A DNA stretch of 64,000 nt from assembly GCA_036346225.1 (NCBI GenBank), contig JARFIW010001469.1, forward strand, positions 6,604,001 through 6,668,000, in the 5' to 3' direction. Source of the stretch: Platerodrilus igneus (taxonomy: Eukaryota; Arthropoda; Insecta; Coleoptera; Lycidae). The notes under the pieces were generated by a model. The model had not been told where the DNA came from. It saw nothing but the letters and a program-made list of their open reading frames with translations, and did no database searches. This document shows positions 1-11,316 of the stretch, in pieces; position 1 is the stretch's first letter; every line of letters begins with the position of its first letter. The position numbers and the translations under genes were made by a program.

Positions 1-586
1 GGCGTGGACTGTCGTCAAAGTTACAGAGACATTGGGAGGTTTTGTAGGAAGTTGTAAAAATGATCAACGACGTGGCATATCGGATTTATAAGCTTTCTAA
101 CGAAGAAGAATGATGGTGCACGTTTAGCAGCTATCACTTTGCGACAGTGATGACGCTGGTAATGTCAAAGAACAGCAAGCAGTGAAATGAACAAACAGAT
201 ACGCTGGTGAGGATGAACGGAAGTATGGACCTAGTTATGAATTGTTCATGATTGTGATCTATTCGATGCGTTATCGGAATACTCCCTGGCCTGTTGCGTA
301 CCAACGGTCCTTGATATATTTCCGGGACTTACTCGCTCACAACAACCGTAGGTTGGAAGGACCACGCTGCTAAAAGACCGACATCAACTACCTGGTGACT
401 AAGCAATAGTCTTCTGGTAAACCTAATTACCGGGAACTGTGAATGGCGTTAGTGGACCTCAAAGGTCAGATGATCAACTTTGGTGGCGAGAAGTTCGTCT
501 CTGTCGTAATTGGCTCAATGGATTGAACTGGAGGGTCGTACGAAATTTGCTAGAGACACTGTTCCAGAAAACCTCGGTCCAAATTT
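1..586 (+). pseudogene. Possible decayed LTR-retrotransposon 3' coding region
   Basis: No frame stays open. Around 60-125 one frame reads INDVAYRIYKLSNEE and another continues MMVHV. This resembles the stretch after the integrase core of Ty3/gypsy elements, where a 'VYRI...' strand is followed by a 'VHV.RL' motif. The position just upstream of an LTR-like repeat (family R) fits a 3' pol end. Stops and frame changes follow every few dozen codons, and 130-586 holds nothing I recognise. The assignment is an inference from short motifs; it could be chance. Confidence 0.25.
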
Positions 587-1310
587 TGGTGGTTACAATC
601 AAATTGAAACGGCGCCTGCCATAAAGAGTGTTGATTGCTATTCCTTACAGTGTGGCACTGCAGAAACGATTTCGATTGTTCTTACCACCACAGGAATACT
701 TGTAACTTCTAGGTCACAGAGTGTTCTGGAGCAGAACAGCTTTAGGGGGGGGGCTCTATCGCGTCGTTTAGTCTACCTCTGACAGAATAATTACATTAAA
801 ACGTAAACGAAGCGTTTGTACACAAAAGATGATTGAAGGTCCTGCGGCGCAGTTAGACTTGATTGACAGGTACAAGAGGTTTGCGTTTAATAGCTTTACT
901 AAGATTATAATAGGTACATTCAAGGTATTATTTGCTTAATTTCTGCTGCAATTGAATAATGTATAAACAACTGTTTAGGAGTTTGAAGTTCAGTTTCAAT
1001 TTAAAGCTTTAATAGTCGTGATATGAAATGAGTTAGTTGTGCATACTGTTTAATATAAATTGCCGTATGTGATATAAGTTACTGTAGTGATCGATATAAA
1101 TAATAATTAGTGAACGGATAGTTAGTTATAGTGCTTCGATAGTAATTAAGAAGATAGCATTTAAGAAGTCAGTATTTGTACTGTTAGCGATTAGCTGGTA
1201 AGAAATTGTTGTCAGAGCTTTTAGAATTTGATTGTAGCTACGAGCTGATTAAAAGGCGCGTATAGTCAGTTTGATAATAAAGAACTGTTGTAGTGCAAAT
1301 AGTTTTTGTT
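587..1310 (+). repeat. Family R repeat, copy 1 (LTR-like, with short upstream coding remnant)
   Basis: This aligns by eye with 17580-18300 (same strand) and with the reverse complement of 24612-25290. Shared landmarks are AAGAGTGTTGATTGCTA near 624, an ATAATTACATT box near 787, 'GGTACAAGAGGTTTGC' near 868, TATAAATTGCC near 1055, and an AATAAA signal near 1275 followed by a terminal GTTACAA. A TATA-like box followed by a polyadenylation signal is the layout of an LTR. The first ~200 bp carry a short open frame also present in copy 3 (shared residues K-S-V-D-C-Y) that I do not recognise. Exact LTR ends and target duplication are not visible. Confidence 0.55.
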
Positions 1311-3143
1311 ACAATATTCAAACGTACCTAAAATATAAATTTGGCCTGCCTAGAGTGGGAAAAGTTGAAGTATTGCATCTATTGGAAGAGCGCGGAGAAA
1401 AGTATGTACCCATAAGGTTGATTTGGATTAATTCTCCAGGCGCCCTATTATAAGAGGTATCAAAACCAGAATTCGTTGTATCTAGGAAAAGTACCCAAGG
1501 ATAAAATCCAAATTTATTAGTATAATTTTTGAAATTTATTTTTTATTTCTAGTCGCTGTTCATCTTTAGTTAAATTGCACTCAGGACCTAACGTCAGTAG
1601 GGCCAGAAATTAACCCGTATATTTCTTAGCATCTGATGTTTACAATTTAATTCGCATTCTTCTTAATTTAATTACTATGTGACTAAATTGCCTGCACGCA
1701 TTATCGGTGTCAAACTATATCTACTACCGTGAAATTAACACAATATCGTTTTGCTGCTTGCGTAAAACTAAATTCTTTAATTTCCCATCACACCCGAAAG
1801 CATTTAGCACTTAAAAGGTTTTCTTTTGTAAGTGCGAACGAGCTTCCTCGTGACTATAAACTGGACAACATAAAAGTATAAATTAGAGCTGTCCACGGGT
1901 ACAAATGGAGCAGCCATAAAGCAGAACAGGTAAAAGGTTTTTAAATTTTTACTAAAACGCCAAGGGGTGACTGAAGACAAAGCATTCAGGAAATTGATGA
2001 ATAAATTATAGGAACCTGACGTTTGTAAAAGTAACTTATGCAGTATTGAGTTGAAAAAGAACGACTCGAACTATGAATATAAAATGCTAATTTAGGTGTT
2101 GCTTTCGTACCGCAGGAAAATTTCTTATTTAATTAAATCGTTGCAATTAAAGGAAAAACACACATAAATTAGGTAGTAGCTAAAACTAGCAAATAGATAA
2201 CTTTTAAATTAGCATTAACATTTTTGTGGTTATAAGTATTTTCCTCACCTTTCCCTCTCCTAAATTCTTTTTTATCTCAGCAAACAGTGTTCGTCTTCTT
2301 CATATTTGCTAAATAAATCAATATTTTCTTTTTTCAGAATACATATTAAAATATTTGTTAGCTGATAATGACTTCTAATGGATACATTTTTTGATAATAT
2401 ACTTTTTAGATGTGTTGTTTTTAATTGGGGCTTTTAAATTAAAAACTGCAGCTTGTTTTGTGCAGTGGAAGAAGTTAAACGCAACTTTCTGAGTATAAAG
2501 TTCACATGTTTAAAAGTGTCTGTAAAAATCCAAGTTTAAATTAATAATCTACAGGGAGCTTATTAAAAGTTAGTTTTATAATAAATACCTCAGCTATGCA
2601 TATTGGAACGGGATAGAAATGACTTTTGAATTATTCTCAGGTTAAAAGTTTTACTAAAAATTAAATACAGTTTTTTGGTTTTTAGAAACACTATTTCTAT
2701 GCTGGAAAATTTGTAGGTGGGCATTTCCTATTTTTGAGGTTGAAGGATTGGTCTTGGCGTAAAATTACCGCCCGGAAATTAAATACAACTGGGCGGGCTC
2801 TAAAAATAAAAAAGAAATTTTCCTGACAGTAGTAGTATCAAGAAACCAATGAATGGATGTTCTTGATTCATTGTATTCTTTTATTCCAAGCATTTCCAAA
2901 ACCAAAAATTGGAGCTTTATAATATTATTTTCTTGACGTAGGTCTATATCCAAAGGATCAAGCAAAACTAATTCAAAAATCTTCTCACAGAAATGTTCAC
3001 CGTTCCGATTATTTCCGTTAACCAAGTGGAATTCTCATTATATTAATTTTGCTTGCATAGACCAGTGACTCTTATCTAAAGACCATTTACCTCAAATGAA
3101 GTTAAATTCATTATCATGTAGTTAAAATAATGTAACGAATGTA

Positions 3144-3144
<1 letters not shown>
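1311..3144. other. Unassigned AT-rich sequence
   Basis: I see no coding region, repeat or RNA gene. The open frames at 1271-1453 (+) and 2765-3025 (-) are short, resemble nothing I know and lie in AT-rich sequence where such frames are expected by chance. Confidence 0.5.

Positions 3145-3198
<54 letters not shown>
3145..3198. repeat. (TA)n microsatellite
   Basis: About 54 bp of pure TA dinucleotides, forming the left flank of an inverted-repeat element. Confidence 0.95.
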
Positions 3199-3203
<5 letters not shown>

Positions 3204-3676
3204 TGCTTTAATGGGTTTGAGGTCAGCTGGTAAAAGAAAACTCTTTATAATGCCTAAATTTTCGGATATATTTAATCCTTGATCACAGGCTTAAGATGAG
3301 TTGTTAAAAAATTAACATCGAAGTATTAAACATAACTTTTTAGTTTTTCGCTTTTAAATGTAAGTTATAATGTAGAATATATAATTATGTCAGATTTTGA
3401 AATATTTCAAAATCTGACATAATTTAATTTTCACATTTTGAAATATTTCAAAATCTGACATAATTTTTAATTTTACATTTTTCTTATACAAATTATATAT
3501 CCTTCTTACATTTAAAAGCGAAAAACTAAAAAGTTATGTTTAATACTTCGATGTTAATTTTTTAACAACTCATCTTAAGCCTGTGATCAAGGATTAAATA
3601 TATCCGAAAATTTAGGCATTATAAAAGAGTTTTCTTTTTACCAGCTGACCTCAAACCCATTAAAGCATTTAATATT
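3197..3676. mobile_element. Palindromic fold-back/MITE-like element between (TA)n arrays
   Basis: The left arm, 3197-3364, is repeated as its reverse complement at 3505-3676, with only a couple of single-base indels seen over about 170 bp. The spacer of about 140 bp holds a second palindrome. Both outer ends sit next to (TA)n, as expected for a non-coding element that targets TA (Tc1/mariner-type MITE). No coding capacity is present. Superfamily assignment is an inference from the TA flanks. Confidence 0.75.
3383..3424. repeat. 42-nt perfect palindrome with a second partial copy
   Basis: The sequence reads identically on both strands, centred on GAAATATTTC, with outer halves AATTATGTCAG / CTGACATAATT. 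A second copy missing its left outer part lies at 3433-3465. It sits in the loop of the larger inverted repeat, giving a palindrome inside a palindrome. Confidence 0.85.
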
Positions 3677-3699
3677 ACTAGAAGGTCATTATCTTTAAA

Positions 3700-3733
<34 letters not shown>
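3700..3733. repeat. (TA)n microsatellite
   Basis: About 34 bp of TA repeat. It lies just right of the palindromic element and immediately left of L unit A. Confidence 0.9.
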
Positions 3734-3738
<5 letters not shown>

Positions 3739-4796
3739 CTCATATTTAGACCAGGGTAGAAAATTAAATAATCACATCAAATAATTTTAATCACCGTGTA
3801 TAATGAATATTATTAGATAATACGCGTTATTAAAACCGTGAAGCATAAAAATTTATTAGTTTCATTAAACATAAGAGATTTAAATCATGTACAAGACGCT
3901 TTATATCAAAAGAAGCAGTATTAAAAAGCTCTGCGTGTAATGTAATTATTCCTAAACAAATGGAAATTACGTGCAAAATTTATATTAATTAACCCTATTT
4001 TAAGTAACCGGTATTAAACAGAGTGTACACATAATAATTAATATTTAACTTGTATTCGCTAAAAATGAAAGGATAGAAGTCAATTTTAATTGAAGTTAAT
4101 TGAATCGTTAGTAACAGATAATATCTATAGAAACTTGTAAAAACCCAATAAAATGCAAATCCTAGAAGTGTTAGTTAGAAGTAGGATGTTTGAACACACC
4201 TGCGTATTTTAAAAGGCAATTTCAGTTTAATTTGTTTAGATAAACATGTCGATTCTAAGGATATTGGAAACGGTCAGATGCTTTAGCATGAAATACAAAA
4301 CAGGGTTTATTTAAAAGCTCATTCGGCGAAAATTTTGCAGATAATTAATGTTTACAAAGAATCTTGGAGAAACCGGGGCTTAATATTCACGAGAAGGTGC
4401 GATTCGGGGTTATTTAACCCAGATAGTCCACATGGACTGGAAAATAATCGATAATAAAGAATATCAATTTGCACCAATACGAACAGGTTAGAAAAGGAAA
4501 GAGAAAATGCGTCAAGCAAAGACACATATAGTAAAAGGCGTGATTTAAGCAACGTCACGAGGGTCACAATTGGTTGAAAATAGGATGCAAATATCAGAGG
4601 TAGAAACAACAATTTCTGTACAAAATTAATTAGTTTTTCTCGGACATGTTTTCGTGCCGTGTGAGAATTTCTGAGATTTAAATGGGGCGAGTGAAAATTC
4701 GTAAAACCGACGCGCGAGCGACGGACTGGGAACATAGAATGAGAAATTCTTAAGAATTGTCTGTTTTGAGGACAAAAGCGACGTGCCGGCTATTCG

Positions 4797-4806
4797 CTAT
4801 ATATAC
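4797..4806 (+). promoter_or_regulatory. TATA box of L unit A
   Basis: CTATATATAC occupies the place of the TATAAAT boxes in units B, C and D. It is a weaker fit to the consensus than those. Confidence 0.35.
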
Positions 4807-5892
4807 CGGTGGTAATATGAATTTCGGCCTCTTAGACTTTTGACTATTCGATGCGTTAAAAGCTCTCTTAGATCCGCGACTTGATTGAAGATGTTAAACA
4901 GTGCATTTTAGTTTGATAAAATAATTTAAAGTTTGCTCGTATATTTTAGTGATTCAAAATAGTTTGTTATTTACGTGCTAACATGAATGTACTTCAGTGC
5001 ACTTAGATACAAGGTAATAAAATTTAGTATCACTGTACCAATTAGCAAAATTTACAACGACAAATGTATACACAAAAGTAGGCAGTTTTGGCGTATATTG
5101 GTGAAAGAAGTATGAATTTCTTTGTTATTTTTCGGGGTGTTAATAATTAAATGGTTCAAATACGTGTCTGGATCCACGAAACAAGGGTCAGATATACACA
5201 GATGAGTTCCGGAAAAGCCCAGAAACAACTTTAAATAAATGGTGATGGAGAAAATTTTAAAAGCGTTGAGAATTAGAAGCCGTAAATATAATCCTGTTGG
5301 AATGGTGTGATTAACTAAAGGGACGATGTACATTGAAGCTACGAGGACAGTAACCTTCAGGTAAATTATACTATTTTGTTTGACATTTTGTGTGTGTTGA
5401 ATAACTTTATAATTGATTTACTTTAAATGGACATTAGTGAAATTGTACTAACCATAAAATTTTAATTTTAAGATGAAATTTGCTTGTTTAAGTAGAAAGG
5501 GTATTTAGTATTGATGTTCTGAATTATGATGAAACTTTGGGTATGTCTTTGAGCTCAATTAGACGAACCTGGTTAATTAACGTAAAGGGGTGGTAGATGC
5601 TCCTTTATACTCAGACTCCGGTCTGCTTATATTGTTATATTAATTAGTAGGCATCCAACAAGGACTTTAATTCTGGATGCACGTTAAAGTGATGATAAAA
5701 TTAATCTTGAAATTCTTTTAAAACTGAATTTTATGCTGAAATTTAATTTGAAAATTTAATGTATTCTGAATATTGATGTAAATAGAGTTAACGTTGATGT
5801 TTGTGGTAGGAATGTGTTGTTTAATTTTATGAATGAGGAGGTTTATAAAATTAGGTGAGCAGCTGAAGCGAAACCAGGATCACAGCAGTTTA

Positions 5893-5918
5893 TGACGCCC
5901 AATCGGTGGGACTAGAAT
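5893..5918 (+). promoter_or_regulatory. tRNA-Lys primer-binding-site-like sequence, unit A
   Basis: TGACGCCCAATCGGTGGGAC resembles the complement of the 3' end of insect tRNA-Lys(CUU), whose PBS form begins TGGCGCCCAACGTGGGG. The similarity extends past the usual 18 nt into the T arm (CTAGAAT for CTCGAAC). It is degenerate at several positions. Confidence 0.5.
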
Positions 5919-5967
5919 TTTTTTGTTGAAAGGACCCAGTTCCCGCATTCAAAGGAGTATATCACAG

Positions 5968-5969
<2 letters not shown>

Positions 5970-6006
<37 letters not shown>
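5970..6006. repeat. (TA)n microsatellite between L units A and B
   Basis: About 37 bp of TA repeat separates two tandem L units. Confidence 0.9.
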
Positions 6007-6009
<3 letters not shown>

Positions 6010-6918
6010 GTGGATTTAAAGGGTAAAATTTGGGGGTAAGCAATGCAATTTCAAAACACCCTGTATAGAGAAAGGAACCATTTGTGTACGCGCAAAATTT
6101 ATTTCAATTATTTAATTTAAATTAACAAGTATTGACGTAATGTTATAATTAGGGATTAAAAAGTAATAGGTTCATAAAGAAAATCAGTTTTATAAGTCAA
6201 TAGAAATGCATAATTAATTTAATTTAGTTTAATTCAACGGGTAATAACGTCAGAAAACGCATTAGAGCATGTACAATCAATAATCTCAAGGCGAAAACCT
6301 TTCTTAACGAACAAACAGACGCCGGTTATATAGAATACCGTGAAATGTAAGCTCCGAGAAGTGTTATTTTAAACGATCAATAATTAGGCACACCTGCATG
6401 TTGGAAAGGTCATCTTCCGCTTATTTGTGAGCATAACAAGGCGAGCTTCAAGGAAATATTGTTCAACCGGCGGTGGTTTCGCATAAACGCTAACAAGAGT
6501 TTCTTAACGAGCAGAAGGGATGCACAATCAATAATATGCTACAGAATGAGACGGGTAGAAAAGCATTCGCTTTAGTACGCACGTATTCGATCCACGTGGA
6601 GTCCATAAGACGCGGTCGGCAATATAGATTTTCTACAACGCAAACAAGGTTAGAACGCGACATCAAATATGCATAAGACAGGAATAAAGATATTACAGGT
6701 GGAGTTTTATGACATCACTGAACTGTATCATTGGTCGAAATAGATAGTTTTAGAACAGACGAACACGCGACAGGTGGATGCGATAGTTCGAATGATATAG
6801 CGTGTTGACGAGGGAATATTTCTGGAAGTTTTAAAACGGTTATACAAAATTTGCGGATATATTATTTTCGATTAAGTATTTCACGCAAAGTGTAGCCAAG
6901 AGGGGTCTGGTTTTATTG

Positions 6919-6925
6919 TATAAAT
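6919..6925 (+). promoter_or_regulatory. TATA box of L unit B
   Basis: TATAAAT, conserved with TATAAATACT in unit D and TATAAATACTC in unit C, and followed in B and D by GAAGAAAATTA. The position, upstream of the only conserved AATAAA, supports an RNA polymerase II promoter. Confidence 0.6.
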
Positions 6926-8060
6926 ACGGGAAGAAAATTAATAGGGCTCTCTTTAATTTCGAATCGCTTAACGACGTATAATAATCATTGAACGAGGCTT
7001 GTGAGTATTAAAAATATGTAAAATTCAGTAAAATAGTATTAGATTATTTGGGGCCTTATAGTTAGTAACGCGAGTTAGTGGCGAGTGATTTAAATTTAAC
7101 TGAGGTCCAACGAATACCTTAACAAGCTCGTACGTTAATAAAGCGATAATAAACAAGTGTAATATACATGGATTTAGATGTTGGAATTGATGTTAAAATG
7201 GGTAGCACGAAACTCAGCTTAGACTGAGTTTTCATCTATAAATAGCTGGTGGAGCAGCGCGCATAATCACGAAGCCGAGGGGTTCAGGAATATAAAGCAT
7301 CATCAACGGGGATTTACTTTTGACGTATTTTCCAGGTAACTCATTTGAATTTGCTGTTTTTTTGGATAAACTGTTGAAATTATTTGTGATGTGTGAGTGA
7401 ACTTTGATGGTTATTTTTCGTTATTTAACGTATTGAAAAAGATACGTATAGCTGACTATTAATATAGTATTTTGAATATAAAACAAAAGGTGTACGTAAA
7501 GCTTATTAAATTGCTTGATGAATTTAAATTTAATTGTTAAAAGTACATGGGTTTTTTAAGTTTGTAGTAATAGTATGCAAAGTGGAAAGCATACATTAAT
7601 AAACTGGGTTATCATGAGCTCACCATACTCCAGTGTGCAGTAATAAATAAAGATAAGGTATTATTTGGGGCTCATTTACTCCCGTTGCATTAAATGTGTT
7701 TGAAATTACAATTTTAAAAACAAGGACTTTACAAAGATAGTATTTATTGAGGTGTAACTAGAGCACCGAACTGTACATAACTATGAATTATTGTTTGTAA
7801 ATAGCAGTAAATAAATATTGTATGATTGTTGTATTATTTTGTGATTTTATTGAATGGTGTGTGAATGGTTAAGAGAATGATAGTAAATTTAGGTATCCGA
7901 GAGGAGACACAGCTGAGCTAGCCAGGGAAGCTGCTGAAGAAATTAATTTGATGAAGCAGAATCCGGGTAAGAAAATTTTTGTGAAACTTCTATATTTTGA
8001 AAATAATTTTTTTTGGACTCTGGTGAGGTCCGGAGCTAAGCTAGGTTCCACGGCAATTTA

Positions 8061-8087
8061 TGACGCTCAATCCGTGGGGCTCGAATG
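8061..8087 (+). promoter_or_regulatory. tRNA-Lys primer-binding-site-like sequence, unit B
   Basis: TGACGCTCAATCCGTGGGGC followed by TCGAAT is the closest of the L-unit copies to the complement of the tRNA-Lys(CUU) acceptor stem and T arm. The length of similarity, about 26 nt, exceeds a normal PBS. Confidence 0.55.
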
Positions 8088-8137
8088 TTTTTTTAGATAG
8101 TACCAGAGCATAAATTAAAGTTTCACGGCAATATATA

Positions 8138-10524
8138 CAGTGTGTACAGTATAAAATGCAGTACATGGGGATCTTGGAAACTGTAGGAGATACGATGTTG
8201 GTTAAATGGGACAAAAGTTGCACAATCATGAGGGTATCTCAGATTGGTTTTCAAATTTCAAAAATTTTTCATAGGTTACTAGATAGAGGCAAAAAACACA
8301 AAATTGACGATTTCTTTATTTGCTCGTAGTTAGTGTACTAATTAAAATAGAATGTTCAAATTTGGTACATCATGGTAATTCCCCATTGCGCTTCACATTT
8401 TCAACTTAGATTTTGTCTAGGGCATCTAGATTTTGCGTGACGATGTTCAACTTTTTATTTTTAAATAGCCGCCATATTGGATTTTTACATTTTTGAAATG
8501 CTGACAAAAAACCCTTTCTAAAGAGGTATAACATGGCTATGTTTGATTGAATCAAAACACTAAAAATCACATAATTATGTTTTGGTCGTAGTAGGCTTTA
8601 ATTTCCATTATGACAAAGAGAAACAATTGCTCTAAAATTTTAAACTCAATTTTCAGTGGTAATAAAAACAGTAAAAAACGTAGAAAATTGAATATAAATC
8701 TGTATTAATCATAACTATGCATTAACAAAGAATAAATACAAACTAGCATCTATTCAATACAAAATATTATTTAAGCTGTTTTTAGTTGTCATTCATGTTC
8801 AGACAATTGCAAATTAACAATCAAGGAAAAAATATAATAATAGTCAGCCACATGAATTCATTATTTATTTTAAATGTTCAAATAACCCCCATTTTGTTGA
8901 ACACACAACCGACACCTTTTATAAACATCTTTACAAGATCGTCTTATCATAGCTGGAGTTATTATATTTACGGCCTCTTGGACTGTTTGTTGTAATTGGC
9001 CTACATTATCATACGTTTTGAGTACACGACTTTTAAATGGCCCCATATAAAGAAATCTAGAGGAGTTAAATCCGGTGATCTCGCCGGCCACTTAATTGGT
9101 CCCCGATTTCCAATCCAGTTTTTATTATACTCAAAATTAAAAAAATTTCTAATAATCAGAGCATTGTGGGGTGGAGCGCCATCATTTTGAAAAATCATAT
9201 TTTGCAAAGTAGCGAGTGGAATCTCCATTAGTCTATCTGCCACATTTCCCTGCAATAAATCTAAGTATCTCGCAGAGTTTAAATTTGCATCATAAAAGAA
9301 CGAACCTATAATGTACCTTCCAATAATACCAATCCAGACGTTGAATCCCCATTTAACTTGATGTCTAACTTGGCGGTTCAAATGTGGATTTTCATCTGAC
9401 CAAAAAATTGTATTTTTGCTGTTGAACATACCACAATTCGTAAATCGACTTTCGTCAGACCACAAAATTGTATATGCAAAATTTGAATTTTCGTTGCACT
9501 TTCTGATGCACCAAGCACAAAATTCCATTCTTCGAATTTGATCTTCAGTACGCAATCCTTGACATGGTCGTTCATGATATGGATGGTACTTGAAACGTTT
9601 TAAAATAGCTCTTGCCGTAGAATGAGCAACACCTGTTATATTCTGAATTTGTCTAAGAGAAGTACGAGGATTTTCGACAACTGTTTGTAAAACGCTGTTT
9701 TCATTATCTTTTTTAATTTGCCTATTTCTCTTAGACAAGCCAAAAGTACCATAATTTATTCAATTATTTTGTAATCTCCGAAACATACATCTGTTTGGTT
9801 GAAGTTTTTCTGGGTATTTATTTAAATACAATTCAGCGGCTTTAACATCATTCCTTCCAGAAAGAATAAAACATTCTAACATTTGATATTTATCACGGTT
9901 AGTAAAGCGATCCATTTCAAACGCAAATGCTTTGCTTAACTTTCTATGTAAATTAATTAACTGTTTTTTAAACTGCACTACTTGAAACATAAAACAAAGG
10001 ACAAACTTTGACGTTTCTCAGATGTTGAGCAATTGTTTCTCTTTGTCATAATGGAAATTAAAGCCTACTACGACCAAAACATAATTATGTGATTTTTAGT
10101 GTTTTGATTCAATCAAACATAGCCATGTTATACCTTTTTGGAAAGGGTTTTTTGTCAGCATTTCAAAAATGTAAAAATCCAATATGGCGGCTATTTAAAA
10201 ATATAAAGTTGAACATCGTCACGCAAAATCTAGATGTCCTAGACAAAATCTAAAATGAAAATGTGAAGCGCAATGGGGAATTACCATGATGTACCAAATT
10301 TGAACATTTTATTTCAATTAGTAGACTAAGTACGAGCAAATAAAGAAATCGTCAATTTTGTGTTTTTTGCCTCTATCTAGTAACCTATGAAAAAATTTTG
10401 AAATTTGAAAACCGATCTGAGATACCCTCATGATTATGCAACTTTTGTCCCATTTAACCAATATCGTATCTCCTACAGTTTCCAAGATCCCATGTACTGC
10501 ATTTTATACATATACACATATACA

Positions 10525-10527
<3 letters not shown>
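8138..10527 (-). mobile_element. DD41D Tc1/mariner element 1 (long TIRs, dead transposase)
   Basis: The ends are CAGTGTGTAC... at 8138 and its complement at 10527, each next to a TA. The terminal inverted repeats are about 490-500 bp (8138-8632 and 10029-10527), far longer than the ~30 bp usual for mariner. Examples are AAAATGCAGTACATGG / CCATGTACTGCATTTT near the tips and GTTTCTCTTTGTCATAATGG at the inner edge. The right end carries extra TA/CA repeats. The transposase lies between them on the minus strand and is disabled. The host site was the (TA)n tail of L unit B. Confidence 0.85.
8870..9915 (-). pseudogene. DD41D transposase, element 1 (one stop, one frameshift)
   Basis: This would be a DDE/D transposase that cuts and pastes its element in the nucleus. 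Translation starts at MDRFTNRD (9915), aligning with MAHVYKFSNQ of element 2. An N-terminal helix-turn-helix region resembling DUF4817 is followed by a second HTH. The catalytic motifs are ILWSDESRF, FQNDGAPPH and WPARSPDLTPLDFF, with 41 residues between the second and third aspartates. An in-frame TGA after MFRRLQNN (about 9760) interrupts the N-terminus. A frameshift near 9030-9060 moves the last ~55 residues (LKTYDNVGQLQ...) into another frame. The expected length of about 349 residues is otherwise kept. Unlike element 2, the frame runs uninterrupted across the position of the intron (WIGIIGRYIIG). Confidence 0.85.

Positions 10528-10581
<54 letters not shown>
10528..10581. repeat. (TA)n array separating the two DD41D elements
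   Basis: Pure TA for about 54 bp. The tip of element 1 lies on the left and CAGTGTGT of element 2 on the right, so both elements entered the same dinucleotide tract. Confidence 0.95.
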
Positions 10582-10584
<3 letters not shown>

Positions 10585-11316
10585 TGTGTCCAAATTTCGA
10601 GTCTCTACATTGTGATTTCAGTTATTATAAGAGATAGAAATTGGGTTAAATGGGGAAAGATTTGGAGGAATCCAGGCCAGTTTTGTATCCGTTTACAAAA
10701 TTGGTGTAAGTTGTCTGGTTTTGGAGATATTCGAAGAAAACTAAAAATGGCTGATTTTGTTTTTTGATAATAAAACATGAATCATAAGTCGCACCATCAC
10801 AAGACTTGCACATTATTAAAACACTTTTCTAAAAGTAGTATTTTAGCATAAACAGAATCATTCGATTGTCTTTTGTTTTCGAGGAAACGCCCACAACTTT
10901 TGTTTTTCTTATGGCCGCCATTTTGAATATTAAGTGAATATTATGCGCCTTAAAATTACCTTTTCAAAAATATGCCACATGTCTATAAAAAAATGCAAAA
11001 CTATCCTAAATTTTAAAAATAACTAAATTTGTATGTTCTTTAACGTTTGGTAATCCCAACAGGGCAAAAATTTGATTTCTACTTTATGAAAAGTACAATA
11101 CACATTTTATAATGTACACAAACAGCATTTGTCACAAATTATTAATTATGGTGGTACTAGAGTTAAAATGATATCGTTTTATAATAGTAGGCGGTGGTAT
11201 GTGACAAAACCAAACAATTGAATTACAGTTATATGTCAAACAAATTCTAAAATTTAGATAAACTTGTGTGTGTTGTAAGTTTTGGTGCCGGTGGTGCTGC
11301 ATTTTTAATTTAAAAA

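Larger units (their letters stand above)
3734..5969 (+). repeat. L unit A: (TA)n-bounded LTR-like unit with primer-site-like end
   Basis: This is a diverged copy of the unit at 6007-8137. Shared points are a start just after (TA)n with ACGCG sequence close by, a 'CACACCTGC' block (near 4195), a TATA box (near 4797), 'CAAGGACTTTA' near 5658, and the end: CACAGCAGTTTATGACGCCC followed by an L-type primer-site-like sequence, then CACAGCAAT running into (TA)n. No long open frame fits a known protein. The ends suggest an LTR plus the start of a retrotransposon leader; the rest of the element is absent. Homology to B is clear at the end and patchy elsewhere. Confidence 0.5.
6007..8137 (+). repeat. 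L unit B: LTR-like unit, best preserved copy
   Basis: Matches 45975-47756 (unit D) closely along its length and 41725-43720 (unit C) more weakly. In order it holds a start after (TA)n; a CACACCTGCATG block near 6390; a TATA box at 6919-6925; a conserved CCAG/GTAACT donor-like site at 7336; 'GAGCTCACCATACTCCAGTG' near 7616 with AATAAA at 7642; a GCTGAGCTAGCCAGGG block at 7912-7927; a GGTAAG donor-like site near 7966; a tRNA-Lys PBS-like sequence at 8061; and a CACGGCAAT tail leading into TA. This is the layout of an LTR plus leader. The DD41D element at 8138 is inserted in the trailing TA. The superfamily is unknown; no gag or pol follows. Confidence 0.6.

Noticed and set aside
4352..4735. 127-codon minus-strand frame
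   Set aside because: It lies within L unit A, opposite to the unit's direction, with low-complexity hydrophobic residues and no conservation in unit B.
5052..5333. 93-codon minus-strand frame
   Set aside because: It is inside L unit A, antisense, and not preserved in units B-D.
10405..10767. 120-codon plus-strand frame over the DD41D junction
   Set aside because: It reads through the TIR of element 1, a TA array and the TIR of element 2. This is non-coding.
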